NCBI GenBank assembly: GCA_049841155.1
Contig: JASGHI010000004.1
Location: 496,001-560,000, forward strand
Length of the DNA stretch: 64,000 bases
Direction of reading: 5' to 3'
Origin: ZC4RG30 sp049841155
GTDB taxonomy: Bacteria > Pseudomonadota > Gammaproteobacteria > Steroidobacterales > Steroidobacteraceae
A program made the translations under genes and the position numbers. Under the pieces are notes generated by a model that did not search any database, was not told the origin of the DNA, and saw nothing but the letters and a program-made list of their open reading frames with translations. This document shows positions 27,374-35,880 of this stretch, piece by piece; position 1 is the first letter of the stretch; the number at the start of each line of letters is the position of its first letter.

Positions 27374-28000
27374 TTGACGAGTCGCCGAGCCGTGATGACC
27401 CTGTTTTCGGCTCCGGATGAGCCCGCCAGCCACCGGACCCGTATCGTACTGGCGGAAAAAGACGTCGAGATCGAGATCGTCAGCGTCACGCCGGGGCGTT
27501 TCCCGGAAGACCTGCTGGACCTCAATCCGGATCATTCGCTGCCGACGCTAGTCGACCGCGACCTGGTCCTGTATGACTCGCGCGTCATCATCGAATATCT
27601 GGACGAGCGCTTTCCGCATCCGCCGCTGATGCCGGTGGATCCGGTGTCGCGCGCCCAGTTCCGGCTCGCGCTGCACCGCATCGAGCGCGACTGGTACAGC
27701 CTTGCGAACCAGCTTGGCAAGGAAGGCCCGGAGGGCCGCAATGCGCCGAAATTGCGCAGCGACCTGCGCGACCTGATCGTCCAGACGACGGATTTCGTGC
27801 GCACCAAGCCCTATTTCATGAGCGATGAGCTGTCGCTGGTGGATGTGACCATCGCGCCGCTGCTGTGGCGCCTGCCGCACTACCAGATCGACCTGCCCAA
27901 GGAAGCCCAGCCGCTGCTGCGCTACGCGAACCAGCTGTTCTCGCGCCCGGCGTTCCGCCTCGCGCTGTCGGAACAGGAAAGAGAGATGCGTCTTGGCTGA
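27374..28000 (+). CDS. sspA: SspA, stringent starvation protein A
   Basis: GST-fold RNA polymerase-associated protein of about 208 aa. RRAVMTLFSAPDEPASHRTRIVLAEKDVE (in part) is the typical SspA N-terminus; LVDRDLVLYDSRVIIEYLDERFPHPPL continues the thioredoxin-like domain. It acts in stress transcription in proteobacteria. I prefer TTG at 27374, seven bases after GGAGAG; an ATG at 27350 would extend it to 216 aa. Conserved petABC-sspAB order. Overlaps sspB by 8 bp. Confidence 0.94.
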   Translation: MTSRRAVMTLFSAPDEPASHRTRIVLAEKDVEIEIVSVTPGRFPEDLLDLNPDHSLPTLVDRDLVLYDSRVIIEYLDERFPHPPLMPVDPVSRAQFRLALHRIERDWYSLANQLGKEGPEGRNAPKLRSDLRDLIVQTTDFVRTKPYFMSDELSLVDVTIAPLLWRLPHYQIDLPKEAQPLLRYANQLFSRPAFRLALSEQEREMRLG

Positions 28001-28439
28001 ACTGTCGCGTCGCCCGTATCTGCTGCGGGCGATGTTCGACTGGATGGTCGACAGCGCCTACACCCCCCATCTCATCGTGGATGCCACCATCCAGGGTGTG
28101 CAGGTGCCTCAGGCCTTCGTGAAGGACGGCCGCATCGTGCTCAATGTCGGGCCGTCGGCAACGCAGGGCTTCCAGATCGGCGCCGACGCCGTGCAGTTCA
28201 GCGCGCGCTTCAATGGCGTGAGTCACTACCTGCACGTTCCGGTGGACGCGGTGCTCGGCATCTATGCGCGCGAGACCGGACAGGGGATGGTGTTCACCGG
28301 CGAGGTGGATGGCCCATCCGGGCCCGGAAGCCCCGATCCGGGGCCGCCTGTGGCGCCCGTGCCGCCGGTCTCTGAAGGAAGCGCGCCGGCGCCCGGCCGG
28401 GCCGGCAAGGGCCGCCCGCGGCTGAAGGTGGTGAAGTGA
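27993..28439 (+). CDS. sspB: SspB, ClpXP protease adaptor
   Basis: Adaptor of 148 aa that delivers ssrA-tagged proteins (and anti-sigma-E fragments in E. coli) to ClpXP. The N-terminal substrate-binding fold reads SRRPYLLRAMFDWMVDSAYTPHL and VLNVGPSATQGFQIG; a Pro/Gly-rich flexible tail leads to the ClpX-binding peptide GRPRLKVVK at the end. The start is TTG at 27993, inside the end of sspA. Confidence 0.96.
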   Translation: MAELSRRPYLLRAMFDWMVDSAYTPHLIVDATIQGVQVPQAFVKDGRIVLNVGPSATQGFQIGADAVQFSARFNGVSHYLHVPVDAVLGIYARETGQGMVFTGEVDGPSGPGSPDPGPPVAPVPPVSEGSAPAPGRAGKGRPRLKVVK

Positions 28440-28447
28440 CGACGGCG

Positions 28448-28481
28448 GCTGCCCGCCTGCGTCGCGGGCTTCACGGGCAGC
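28448..28481. repeat. Inverted repeat before the cardiolipin synthase-like gene
   Basis: GCTGCCCG (28448-28455) and CGGGCAGC (28474-28481) are perfect 8-bp arms with an 18-nt loop, ending three bases before the GTG start at 28485. There is no T-run, so it is not a classic terminator; it could fold over the start site. Confidence 0.45.
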
Positions 28482-28484
28482 GCA

Positions 28485-29666
28485 GTGCAGAGCGCGGCTG
28501 ACGGCCACTCCTTTGCGCTGCGCGAGCGTGGCGGGCACCGGGCCCGCCTGCTGGGCACCGTCGATGAAGCCTATGCGCAGATGCAGCGGCTGATCGACGC
28601 CGCAGTCTCCTCAATCCGCTTCGAGTGCTACATCGTCCGGGCCGAAGGACCGGCGGCGGCATTGCGTGCAGCATTGCTGCGCGCCCGCTCGCGTGGCGTG
28701 AGCGTCGATGTGCTGCTCGATGCCTTCGGCTGCGAGGATCTGCCCGCGGACTATTTCAGCGAGCTGGAGGCTGCGGGCGGGCGCGTGCGCCGTTTCAATC
28801 CGCTGCGGCTGCTGCGCCTGTCGTTCCGCAATCACCGCAAGCTCCTGGCCTGCGATGGATGCGCCGCCGTGGTCGGCGGCTTCAACATCGGGCCGGAGTA
28901 TTCGGGCGACGGTGTCACCGGGGGATGGTGCGATCTGGGGATGTTCATCGAAGGCCCGGTGGTGCGCGAGCTGGAGGACAGCTTCGACGCCATGGTGCAG
29001 CTGGCGCCGTTCACGCCGGCGGCCATCGCCGATTTCCGGCTCGCTGCCAGCCGCTGGAACCAGGGCGCGCGCAGCGCCGATGCAGCGCCGGTGCAGCTCC
29101 TGGTCAGCGGGCCGCCGCTGTCGCGCGGGCGGCTGCGGCGGCAGTTGCGGGTGGATCTGGCCGCCGCGAAGCAGGTGGCCATCGTGTCGGGATATTTCCT
29201 GCCGCCGTGGAATGTGCGGCGTTCGCTGCGCCGCTGCGTGCAGCAGGGCGGGCAGGTGGAACTGCTGCTCGCCGGCCGCAGCGACGTGGGTCTGGCGCGG
29301 CTCGCTGCCGAGCGGCTGTATCCCTGGTTGCTGCGGCAGGGCGTGAGCATCCGCGAATACCGGCCCCGGATCCTGCATGCGAAGCTGCTGGTGATGGATG
29401 ACATCGTCCATACCGGCAGCTGCAACCTGGACCGGCGCAGCCTGCACATCAATTTCGAGCTGCTGTTGCGTCTGGACTGGCCGGAATTGGCCGGCGATGC
29501 GCGTCAATGGTGCGAACGCGCCTTCGCCCGCAGCCGCAGGGTACGGCTGGCCGCTTTCCGCCGGCGGCGTGGCTACTGGCGCCGCGTGGCTTCGCGCCTG
29601 GCCTATGAGCTGCTCGCGCATGTGGACCCGCTGGTGGCGAGGCGCCGGTTCCGCGCACTGGGCTAG
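28485..29666 (+). CDS. Phospholipase D-family cardiolipin synthase (ClsB-like)
   Basis: Protein of 393 aa with two HKD motifs: NHRKLLACDG (about residue 117) and LHAKLLVMDD (about residue 294), followed by HTGSCNLDRRSLHINFE, as in ClsB. It should condense phosphatidyl groups to make cardiolipin at the membrane. No N-terminal membrane helices, unlike ClsA. The start GTG at 28485 sits just after a hairpin-forming repeat. The C-terminus is unusually Arg-rich. Confidence 0.88.
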   Translation: MQSAADGHSFALRERGGHRARLLGTVDEAYAQMQRLIDAAVSSIRFECYIVRAEGPAAALRAALLRARSRGVSVDVLLDAFGCEDLPADYFSELEAAGGRVRRFNPLRLLRLSFRNHRKLLACDGCAAVVGGFNIGPEYSGDGVTGGWCDLGMFIEGPVVRELEDSFDAMVQLAPFTPAAIADFRLAASRWNQGARSADAAPVQLLVSGPPLSRGRLRRQLRVDLAAAKQVAIVSGYFLPPWNVRRSLRRCVQQGGQVELLLAGRSDVGLARLAAERLYPWLLRQGVSIREYRPRILHAKLLVMDDIVHTGSCNLDRRSLHINFELLLRLDWPELAGDARQWCERAFARSRRVRLAAFRRRRGYWRRVASRLAYELLAHVDPLVARRRFRALG

Positions 29667-29707
29667 GGCTGGCGCCTATCGCACCGGCTCCTCCGCGCCG
29701 CCGTGGT

Positions 29708-30097
29708 TCAGCGGCATTCGAAGGCGTGCCGGATCCAGTGCAAGCGGTAAGCGGATTCCTCCGCTGCGGGCTGCACCTCGATGACGTCGAAACGGATGGC
29801 GCAGCGCGCGAACGCCGGGCGCACGGCGAGCAGGTGGCGGCTGGCCCGCAGTATCCGCGCCTGCTTGCTTGCCGTGACGCTTTCGGCCGGAGTGCCGAAG
29901 TCGCACCGCGAGCGCAGCCGCACTTCGGCGATGAGCAGCGTGCCGTCAGCCTCCCGCGCGACGATGTCGATCTCGCCCATGCGGCAACGGTAGTTGCGCA
30001 GCAGCACCGTGCAGTGCCGCGATTCCAGGAACCGCGCCGCAGCCAGCTCGGCGAGCTGCCCGCGATGCAGGCGCTCGCGGGCCCGCCGGGCGGTCAG
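29708..30097 (-). CDS. YraN/UPF0102-family nuclease-like protein (probable CTG start)
   Basis: Endonuclease-fold protein of about 129 aa with RGQLAELAAARFLESR, MGEIDIVAREADGTLLIAEV (given in part; the E-D-E-V acidic core is present) and TASKQARILRASRHLL. Biological role unknown. No ATG, GTG or TTG exists in frame between the conserved RGQLAE block and far upstream. CTG at 30097-30095 overlaps the lppC stop as CTGA, mimicking the ATGA couplings seen elsewhere, so I propose CTG as start. The first ATG lies inside the conserved acidic core and is too late. Confidence 0.82.
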   Translation of the reverse strand: MTARRARERLHRGQLAELAAARFLESRHCTVLLRNYRCRMGEIDIVAREADGTLLIAEVRLRSRCDFGTPAESVTASKQARILRASRHLLAVRPAFARCAIRFDVIEVQPAAEESAYRLHWIRHAFECR

Positions 30098-31989
30098 GGA
30101 AGCGGGTCGAGTCGGCGTGACGTTCCCTCGCTGATGCGCGCCCAGTCCAGGTCGCGCTCCACGCGGCCGTCGGCAGTGATGCTCAGCCGACCGGTGAGGC
30201 CGGCAATGGGCCCTGATGGCCCCTGGCGGGCGCTCAACGCCACCGCCAGCGCAGCCGCGTCGTAGCCGAAGGCAAAGAGTCGCGAGAGCCGTGCACCGCG
30301 CGCGGCCCACAGCGGCTGGGTGCTGCTGCGGACATCGGCCACCGGGCCGCTGTCGTCGAGCGCCCAGGGCATGTCCGTGAACAGCGCGCCTTCCAGGTCG
30401 CGGTTGGCTGCCGGATCCGTATCCATGCCATCGGCCGTGACGTATGTGGGCACGTCGCCGGCACCGAAAAAGCGCAGTTGCGGCAGGATCTGGCGCAGGG
30501 CGAGGGATTGCTGGCCGGCCGCGAGGATGAAATCGACATCGGTGCGGCGCCGGGCTTCGAAGTTCAGCTCGGCGCCGCCGACGATCTGCTGCACGCGGCG
30601 CAAGCGCGCGCGGCTGGCATCCACCGCCAGCGACCGCGTGATCATGGCGGTGAGGTCGCTGCGCGGTGCATCGTAGGTGCCCTGCGAGAGGACTGTGCCC
30701 CCGCCGCTGGTGAGTTCCTGCGTGAAGGCAGCCAGTACCCGGTTGCCCCAGTCGCCTGCAGGAGCGAAGACTATGGCGCGGCGCTGGCCCGCCGCCAGCG
30801 CGCGGCGCGCGATCGCGCGCGCCTCGTCCTCCGGCGACAATGCGTACTGGTAGATGCCGCGGCCCGCGCTGCCGGAGGCGAGGTTGTTGAGCAGCAGCAG
30901 GGGCACCGTGCCGCTGTACAGCTCCACGGCGCTCTGCACCTCCTCGCGCGTCAGCGGGCCGGCGATCAGGCCGGCGCCCTCTGCGAGCGCCGTCTGCAGC
31001 GCGGCGGACACGGACATGGCCCCGGTGTCGTAGACGCGCAGTTCCGGCCGGTTCGCCGGCGGCAGCTGCGCAAGGCCGGCCTGGAAGCCGTCGCGCACCA
31101 GCGAGGCGGCGGCGGACTGGCGGCCCGTGAGCGGCAGAAGCAGCGCAAGCGGGCCGCCGCGCCCCGGCGCGATGGTGCCCGCGTTGCCCGGTGCCACGAT
31201 CTCCGCCATGGCAATGGTGCTGGCCGGATGGCCGGGATAACGCCCGCGCCACCGGTCGATGGCGGCGCCCGCGCCCAGCGGACTGCGGCCGGCGCCGGAT
31301 GCGATCTGCGCGATTTCCAGCCAGCCGCGGATCAGCGGTTCGTTGCTGGCGGCCGGGTCCACGCGCTGGCCGCGGTCGATGGAGGCGCGCAGATCACCCA
31401 GCAACTCGCGGCGGATCTGGGCGCGCTCGGCGTCGGTGGCTGCCACGCGCTCGCGCGCGATTCCGGCCCGCACGGCTTCCACGGGCAGGCCGGCGCGCAG
31501 CGCCACCTGCTGCCGGAGGTGGAACAGCCGCGCCGCATCGGCCGGCGTGCGGGGCTCGGCAATGGCCGCTGCCTGCCGCCAGGCTGCCTGGTTCTGCCCC
31601 TCGGCGGCGAGCACCTCGACCCCCAGCAACGCGCGTTCGAACTGCTGCGCAGGCGTGAGCGATGTGCCCACCGTGGCGAGCACGCGGTTCGCGTCGCCGG
31701 GCCGCGTGGCGGCAAGCCAGGCGCGCACTGCGGCCAGCGCGAAATCGACCTGATCCGGCGGCACGTTGGCCGCCGCCAGCCGCTCGTACATCTGCGCGGC
31801 GGCGACGGGGTTGTTCTGGCGCAGCAGCCGCTCGGCGCGGTCCACCGAGGCTGGACCTGCGCCCGGCTCCTGCAGCGACGAGCATCCGGCAAGCAGTGCG
31901 GCGCCCGCCAGCAGGGCGAAGGCGACACGCCGCAGGCGGGGCGGTGCCGCGGGTTGCGGTGCGGGGCGGTGGCGGGGCAAGCTGCTCAT
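30094..31989 (-). CDS. LppC/LpoA-type outer membrane lipoprotein
   Basis: Lipoprotein of 631 aa with lipobox LLAGCSS, a TPR-like N-terminal half (about 45-250) and a periplasmic-binding-protein-like C-terminal half from about GGPLALLLPLTGRQS. This is the layout of LpoA, which activates the peptidoglycan synthase PBP1A from the outer membrane. The second HKD-like ligand site is not needed. Neighbours rsmI (divergent) and yraN match the enterobacterial order; diaA and yraP are not here. Start to rsmI start is 21 bp. Confidence 0.88.
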   Translation of the reverse strand: MSSLPRHRPAPQPAAPPRLRRVAFALLAGAALLAGCSSLQEPGAGPASVDRAERLLRQNNPVAAAQMYERLAAANVPPDQVDFALAAVRAWLAATRPGDANRVLATVGTSLTPAQQFERALLGVEVLAAEGQNQAAWRQAAAIAEPRTPADAARLFHLRQQVALRAGLPVEAVRAGIARERVAATDAERAQIRRELLGDLRASIDRGQRVDPAASNEPLIRGWLEIAQIASGAGRSPLGAGAAIDRWRGRYPGHPASTIAMAEIVAPGNAGTIAPGRGGPLALLLPLTGRQSAAASLVRDGFQAGLAQLPPANRPELRVYDTGAMSVSAALQTALAEGAGLIAGPLTREEVQSAVELYSGTVPLLLLNNLASGSAGRGIYQYALSPEDEARAIARRALAAGQRRAIVFAPAGDWGNRVLAAFTQELTSGGGTVLSQGTYDAPRSDLTAMITRSLAVDASRARLRRVQQIVGGAELNFEARRRTDVDFILAAGQQSLALRQILPQLRFFGAGDVPTYVTADGMDTDPAANRDLEGALFTDMPWALDDSGPVADVRSSTQPLWAARGARLSRLFAFGYDAAALAVALSARQGPSGPIAGLTGRLSITADGRVERDLDWARISEGTSRRLDPLP

Positions 31990-32010
31990 TGCACTGGGGC
32001 GTGTGTCTGC

Positions 32011-32898
32011 ATGGCGGGGATTATAGTGGCAGCGGATAGGGGGAGAATCGATGTCGTCGCCACCCCGATCGGCAATGTAGGGGATCTTTCTCCGCGGGCG
32101 CGCGAGGCGCTGGCGGCGGCCGACCTCGTGGCCGCCGAGGATACCCGGCACACCGGGGCGCTGCTGCGGCAGCTGGGCATCGACAAGCCGCTGCTGTCGC
32201 TGCACGAACACAATGAAGACCGGCGTGTGCAGGGCGTGCTCGACAGCCTGCGCGCCGGCGCCTGCGTGGCGCTGGTCAGTGATGCCGGCATGCCGCTGAT
32301 TTCCGATCCCGGCTTTGCGCTGGTGCGCGCGGCCCTTGACGCGGGGTTCGCCGTGCAGGTGCTGCCTGGGCCTTCCGCGGTGATCACGGCGCTGGCCGCG
32401 AGCGGGCTGCCCACGGACCGCTTCTGCTTCGAGGGTTTCCTGCCTGCGCGCGCAACGGCACGTGCGGCACGGCTGCGCGAGCTGGCCCAGGAGCCGCGCA
32501 CGCTGGTTTTTTTCGAGTCGCCGCACCGGCTGCTGGAGACTCTGGAGGCGATGGCGGAGGCGTTCGGCGGCATGCGGCAGGCGGCGGTGGCAAGGGAACT
32601 GTCCAAGCTGCATGAGACCCTATACCGGGGAACGCTGCAGCAGCTGCTGGATATCGGCCGCAAAGACACGAATTTCACGCGCGGCGAGATCACGCTGGTG
32701 GTCGGCGGCAATGGCGAGGCGGCGCCGGCCATGGACGATGCGTTCACGCGCCGGGCGCTGGAGCTGCTGTCGCGCGAACTGCCGCCGTCGCGCGCTGCGG
32801 CGCTGGTCGCGCAGCTGACGGGGCGGCGCCGCAGCGAGGTGTATGCATTGGTCCACGGTCGCGGTGGGGAGGGATCTGCCGCAGAATCGCCGGCATGA
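32011..32898 (+). CDS. rsmI: RsmI, 16S rRNA (cytidine-1402-2'-O)-methyltransferase
   Basis: SAM-dependent methyltransferase of 295 aa acting on C1402 in the decoding centre. VVATPIGNVGDLSPRA, AAEDTRHTGALLRQLGI, LVSDAGMPLISDPG and LPGPSAVITALAASGLP are textbook RsmI motifs. The ATG at 32011 gives an 11-residue lead into the core. Its stop overlaps the following gene as ATGA. Confidence 0.97.
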   Translation: MAGIIVAADRGRIDVVATPIGNVGDLSPRAREALAAADLVAAEDTRHTGALLRQLGIDKPLLSLHEHNEDRRVQGVLDSLRAGACVALVSDAGMPLISDPGFALVRAALDAGFAVQVLPGPSAVITALAASGLPTDRFCFEGFLPARATARAARLRELAQEPRTLVFFESPHRLLETLEAMAEAFGGMRQAAVARELSKLHETLYRGTLQQLLDIGRKDTNFTRGEITLVVGGNGEAAPAMDDAFTRRALELLSRELPPSRAAALVAQLTGRRRSEVYALVHGRGGEGSAAESPA

Positions 32899-33590
32899 CC
32901 ACGCTGACCCCGCTGCGACTGTTTTCCTCCATGGCCACCCGCGAGGTGCTGGCCGTGCTCGCCGACCAGTACCGCCGCGCCAGCGGCCAGGCGGTGACCG
33001 CCGAGGCCGCCGGCGGAGTCGATGTGGCGCGGCGCGTGGCCGGCGGCGAGGCCTTCGATGTGGTGGTGCTCGGCGCCGGCGTCATCGACCGGTTGATCGC
33101 GGAGGGGCATGCGCGGGGTCCGCGCATCGACCTGGTGCGTTCCGGGGTCGCGGTGGCAGTGCGCGCCGGCGCCGCCCGTCCCGATGTCTCGAGCGAAGCC
33201 GCGGTGCGCGCGGCCGTGGAGCGCGCAGCGTCGATCAGCTATTCCACAGGTCCCAGCGGCATCTATCTGGAGAAGCTGTTCGCCCGCTGGGGCATCCTCG
33301 AAACCCTGCGGCCGCGCATCATCGTGCCGCCGCCCGGCGTGCCGGTGGGGACGCTGGTGGCTGATGGCCGGGTCGAACTGGGTTTCCAGCAGCTGTCGGA
33401 GCTGATGACGCTGCCGGGCATCGAGGTGCTGGGCCCGCTGCCGCCGGAAATCCAGCTATTCACGGTGTTTTCCGGCGCGATCGCGGATGTCACGGACCGT
33501 GCCGAAGGCGCCCGCGCGCTGCTGATGTATCTGGCGCGTCCCGAACATGCGGCGCTCAAGCAGCGGTACGGCCTGGAATCACCGGACTGA
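32895..33590 (+). CDS. ModA-like substrate-binding-domain protein without signal peptide
   Basis: Type 2 periplasmic-binding-protein fold of 231 aa, resembling molybdate-binding ModA: LRLFSSMATREVL at the start, AGGEAFDVVVLG, YSTGPSGIYLEKLFARWGI and ELGFQQLSELM. Unlike true ModA there is no signal peptide or lipobox; the binding domain begins within ten residues, so it should stay in the cytosol. No ABC permease or ATPase is beside it. The ligand is unknown. Translationally coupled to rsmI (ATGA). Eight bases separate it from the convergent baeR. Confidence 0.75.
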   Translation: MTTLTPLRLFSSMATREVLAVLADQYRRASGQAVTAEAAGGVDVARRVAGGEAFDVVVLGAGVIDRLIAEGHARGPRIDLVRSGVAVAVRAGAARPDVSSEAAVRAAVERAASISYSTGPSGIYLEKLFARWGILETLRPRIIVPPPGVPVGTLVADGRVELGFQQLSELMTLPGIEVLGPLPPEIQLFTVFSGAIADVTDRAEGARALLMYLARPEHAALKQRYGLESPD

Positions 33591-33598
33591 AGGCCGGA

Positions 33599-34303
33599 TC
33601 ACTCCTCGTACTTGTAGCCCACGCCGTACACCGAGTGGATCAGCTCGCGCTCGCCCATGAGGCGCGCGATCTTGCGGCGCAGTTTCTTCACGTGGCTGTC
33701 CACGGTGCGGTCGGCGACGATGCGCTCGTCGCGGTACATCGCGTCCATGAGCTGATCGCGCGAGTAGATGCGCCCCGGCTGGCTGGCCAGCACGTGCAGC
33801 AGCTGGAATTCCACTGCGGTGAGTCCCAGATCGCGCCCGTCGAGGCTGGCGCTCCAGCGTTCCCGGTCCAGCTGCAGCAGTGCTGAGCTGCCTTCGCGGC
33901 CTTCCGGCGCGGCTTCCGCCACCGACGCATCCTTGTTGCGCAGCGTGCGCCGCAGGACGGTGTTGACGCGCGCAACGACCTCGCGCGGACTGAAGGGCTT
34001 GCAGATGTAATCGTCCGCCTGCAGCGCGAGGCCAAGCAGCCGGTCGATCTCGTCGACGCGCGCGGTCACCATGATGATGGCGGTGTCGGAGAAGCTGCGC
34101 AGTTCCTGGCAGATGTCGAGGCCGCTGCGCCCTGGCAGCATGAGGTCGAGCAACACCAGATCGCAGCCATTGCGGCGTACCCAGTCGACGACTTCGTCGC
34201 CGCGCGCCAGGCGGAAGGTCTCGTAGCCTTCGCGCCGCAGGTAGTCGCGCAGCACGTCGGCGATCTTGTCTTCGTCCTCGACGATGAGGATGCGGCGCGT
34301 CAT
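33599..34303 (-). CDS. baeR: BaeR-like OmpR-family response regulator
   Basis: Response regulator of 234 aa. Receiver: acidic pocket VEDEDK, phosphoacceptor Asp in LVLLDLMLP, and Lys in DDYICKPFSPREVVARV, which is close to E. coli BaeR. DNA-binding winged helix: VEFQLLHVLASQPGRIYSRDQL, then RIVADRTVDSHVKKLRRK and HSVYGVGYKYE. BaeR senses envelope stress through BaeS and activates efflux pumps; the divergent efflux operon here is a natural target. Overlaps baeS by 4 bp. Confidence 0.88.
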   Translation of the reverse strand: MTRRILIVEDEDKIADVLRDYLRREGYETFRLARGDEVVDWVRRNGCDLVLLDLMLPGRSGLDICQELRSFSDTAIIMVTARVDEIDRLLGLALQADDYICKPFSPREVVARVNTVLRRTLRNKDASVAEAAPEGREGSSALLQLDRERWSASLDGRDLGLTAVEFQLLHVLASQPGRIYSRDQLMDAMYRDERIVADRTVDSHVKKLRRKIARLMGERELIHSVYGVGYKYEE

Positions 34304-35742
34304 GTGCGCGCCTGCGCGTCGACGAGCGGCAGATGCAGCACCCAGCGCAATCCGCCCAGCGGACTGGCCTCGGCCGTGATGCGGCCGTCATGGGCCTGCA
34401 CGATGGCGGCGACGATGGCAAGGCCCAGCCCCGAGCCGCCGCTGCTGCGCGCCCGCGAACCATCGACGCGGTAGAGCCGGTCGGTGAGACGCGGCAGGTC
34501 CTCCGGCGGCACGCCGGGAGAGCTGTCTTCCCAGTGCAGCACGGCAGCGCCGTGCGCGGCGGCCAGCGTGATGCGCAACCGCGCGGGCGCATCGGTGTAG
34601 CGCAGCGTGTTCTGCAGCAGGTTGCCGAACACCTGCGCCAGGCGGTCGGCGTCGGCCTCGACGCGCAGCCCGGCATCCAGCTGCGTTTCCACGCTGAGGG
34701 GCTTGTCGTGGATGGCGGCCCGCTGCGCGGCGAGGCAGTCCTCCACCACTTCGGCCAGTGACACGGTTTCCTTGTGGTAGCTCAATGCGCCCAGATCCGA
34801 CAGCGACAGCATCCTCAGGTCCTCGACCAGGCGCGTGAGCTGGCCGGTTTCCTGTGCCAGCGAGCTCATGCCCGCGCGGGTCAGCGGCCGCACGCCGTCC
34901 TCCAGCGCTTCGATCTCGGCGCGCAGCGCGGCCAGCGGTGTGCGCAGTTCATGGGCGATGTCGGCGATCCACTGCTGCCGTGCGCGCTGCGCGGCCTCCA
35001 GCGCGCCGGCGAGGCGGTTGAAATCGCCGGCCAGCCGCTCGAGCTCGTCGTCGCCATGCACGTCCAGGCGCGTGGCATAGCGGCCCTGCGCCAGTGCGGC
35101 GGCGCCGGCCGACAGCGCATTGAGCCGCCGCGACAGCCAGTGCGCGATCAGCGCCGCATTCACCAGCACGGCAGCCAGCAGGCCGATCGCGATGGCGCCG
35201 AAACGCCGGTTCTGCTCGGCGGAGAACACGCGCTCCAGCGACTCGACCACCTGCAGCCGCGGCACGTAGGCGAGATACCCCACTGTTTCGCCCTCGCTCT
35301 GGATGGGGCGGCGCACGGCCTGCGCGGCACGGTCGGCCATGCCGATCAGCACCTTGCCGTCGGCGTCGAGCAGCATGAAGCGCGGATCCATGGTCAGGGG
35401 CGGCGGCATTTCGCGCTCGGGCTCGCGCTCGTTGCGGCGCCCCTCGTCACGGCGTGCGTCACCGCGCTGGGTGCGGCTGCTGCCCAGCTCCTCGCGCAAC
35501 AGCTGCGGCCAGCTGCGCCGGTCCGCGGTGAGCCAGTCCCAGCCGCCCTGCTGCCGATAGCCCTCGGCCAGACGCAGCACCACCGGGTCCAGGCGCGCCT
35601 CGTCGCTTTTCTGCAGGTAGTCGCCCAGACCCTGCTCGAAGCTCCAGCCGTAGATGAGGAACACCGCGGCCACCAGCACCACATTGGCTCCGGCGATGGC
35701 CAGGAACAGCTTGACGCGCAGCGTGTCGAAACGCAGTTTCAT
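34300..35742 (-). CDS. baeS: BaeS-like sensor histidine kinase
   Basis: Membrane kinase of 480 aa: helix 1 (LFLAIAGANVVLVAAVFLIYG), a periplasmic sensor region rich in Arg/Glu, helix 2 near residue 170-190, a HAMP domain, the H-box WIADIAHELRTPLAALRAE with the phospho-histidine, and N, G1 and G2 ATP-binding boxes (FGNLLQNTLRY; GGSGLGLAIV). Motifs SFEQGLGDYL and DLRMLSLSDLGALSYHKE parallel E. coli BaeS. The ATG at 35742 is preferred over one seven codons upstream. Confidence 0.88.
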   Translation of the reverse strand: MKLRFDTLRVKLFLAIAGANVVLVAAVFLIYGWSFEQGLGDYLQKSDEARLDPVVLRLAEGYRQQGGWDWLTADRRSWPQLLREELGSSRTQRGDARRDEGRRNEREPEREMPPPLTMDPRFMLLDADGKVLIGMADRAAQAVRRPIQSEGETVGYLAYVPRLQVVESLERVFSAEQNRRFGAIAIGLLAAVLVNAALIAHWLSRRLNALSAGAAALAQGRYATRLDVHGDDELERLAGDFNRLAGALEAAQRARQQWIADIAHELRTPLAALRAEIEALEDGVRPLTRAGMSSLAQETGQLTRLVEDLRMLSLSDLGALSYHKETVSLAEVVEDCLAAQRAAIHDKPLSVETQLDAGLRVEADADRLAQVFGNLLQNTLRYTDAPARLRITLAAAHGAAVLHWEDSSPGVPPEDLPRLTDRLYRVDGSRARSSGGSGLGLAIVAAIVQAHDGRITAEASPLGGLRWVLHLPLVDAQART

Positions 35743-35789
35743 GGGTCGCAGGCTATGCCCCAAAATGGCAAGCTTTGTGCACCGGGGCG

Positions 35790-35830
35790 TTCACAATCGT
35801 TCCGCAATCCTTCCTCAGTCGTCCGCCAAT
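35790..35830. promoter_or_regulatory. Four phased CAAT elements, candidate BaeR binding array
   Basis: In the 138-bp gap between baeS and macA, CAAT occurs at 35794, 35805 and 35827, and CAGT at 35816: four elements at exactly 11-bp steps, most preceded by TTC two bases earlier. On the minus strand they read ATTG, one as ATTGGC, which matches the end of the E. coli BaeR box. One helical turn spacing suits tandem OmpR-type binding. Function is inferred. Confidence 0.5.
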
Positions 35831-35880
35831 GTGTGGGCCATCGAGCTTCACTCCCGCAACAGACGGAACCGGCTATCTCC

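Noticed and set aside
29667..29707. Terminator between the cardiolipin synthase-like gene and yraN
   Set aside because: Only a five-base stem without a T-run is present.
34774..35880. In-frame extension of macA upstream across the baeS gene
   Set aside because: The MacA start with membrane helix is at 35881; the extension is antisense to the kinase and has no family match.
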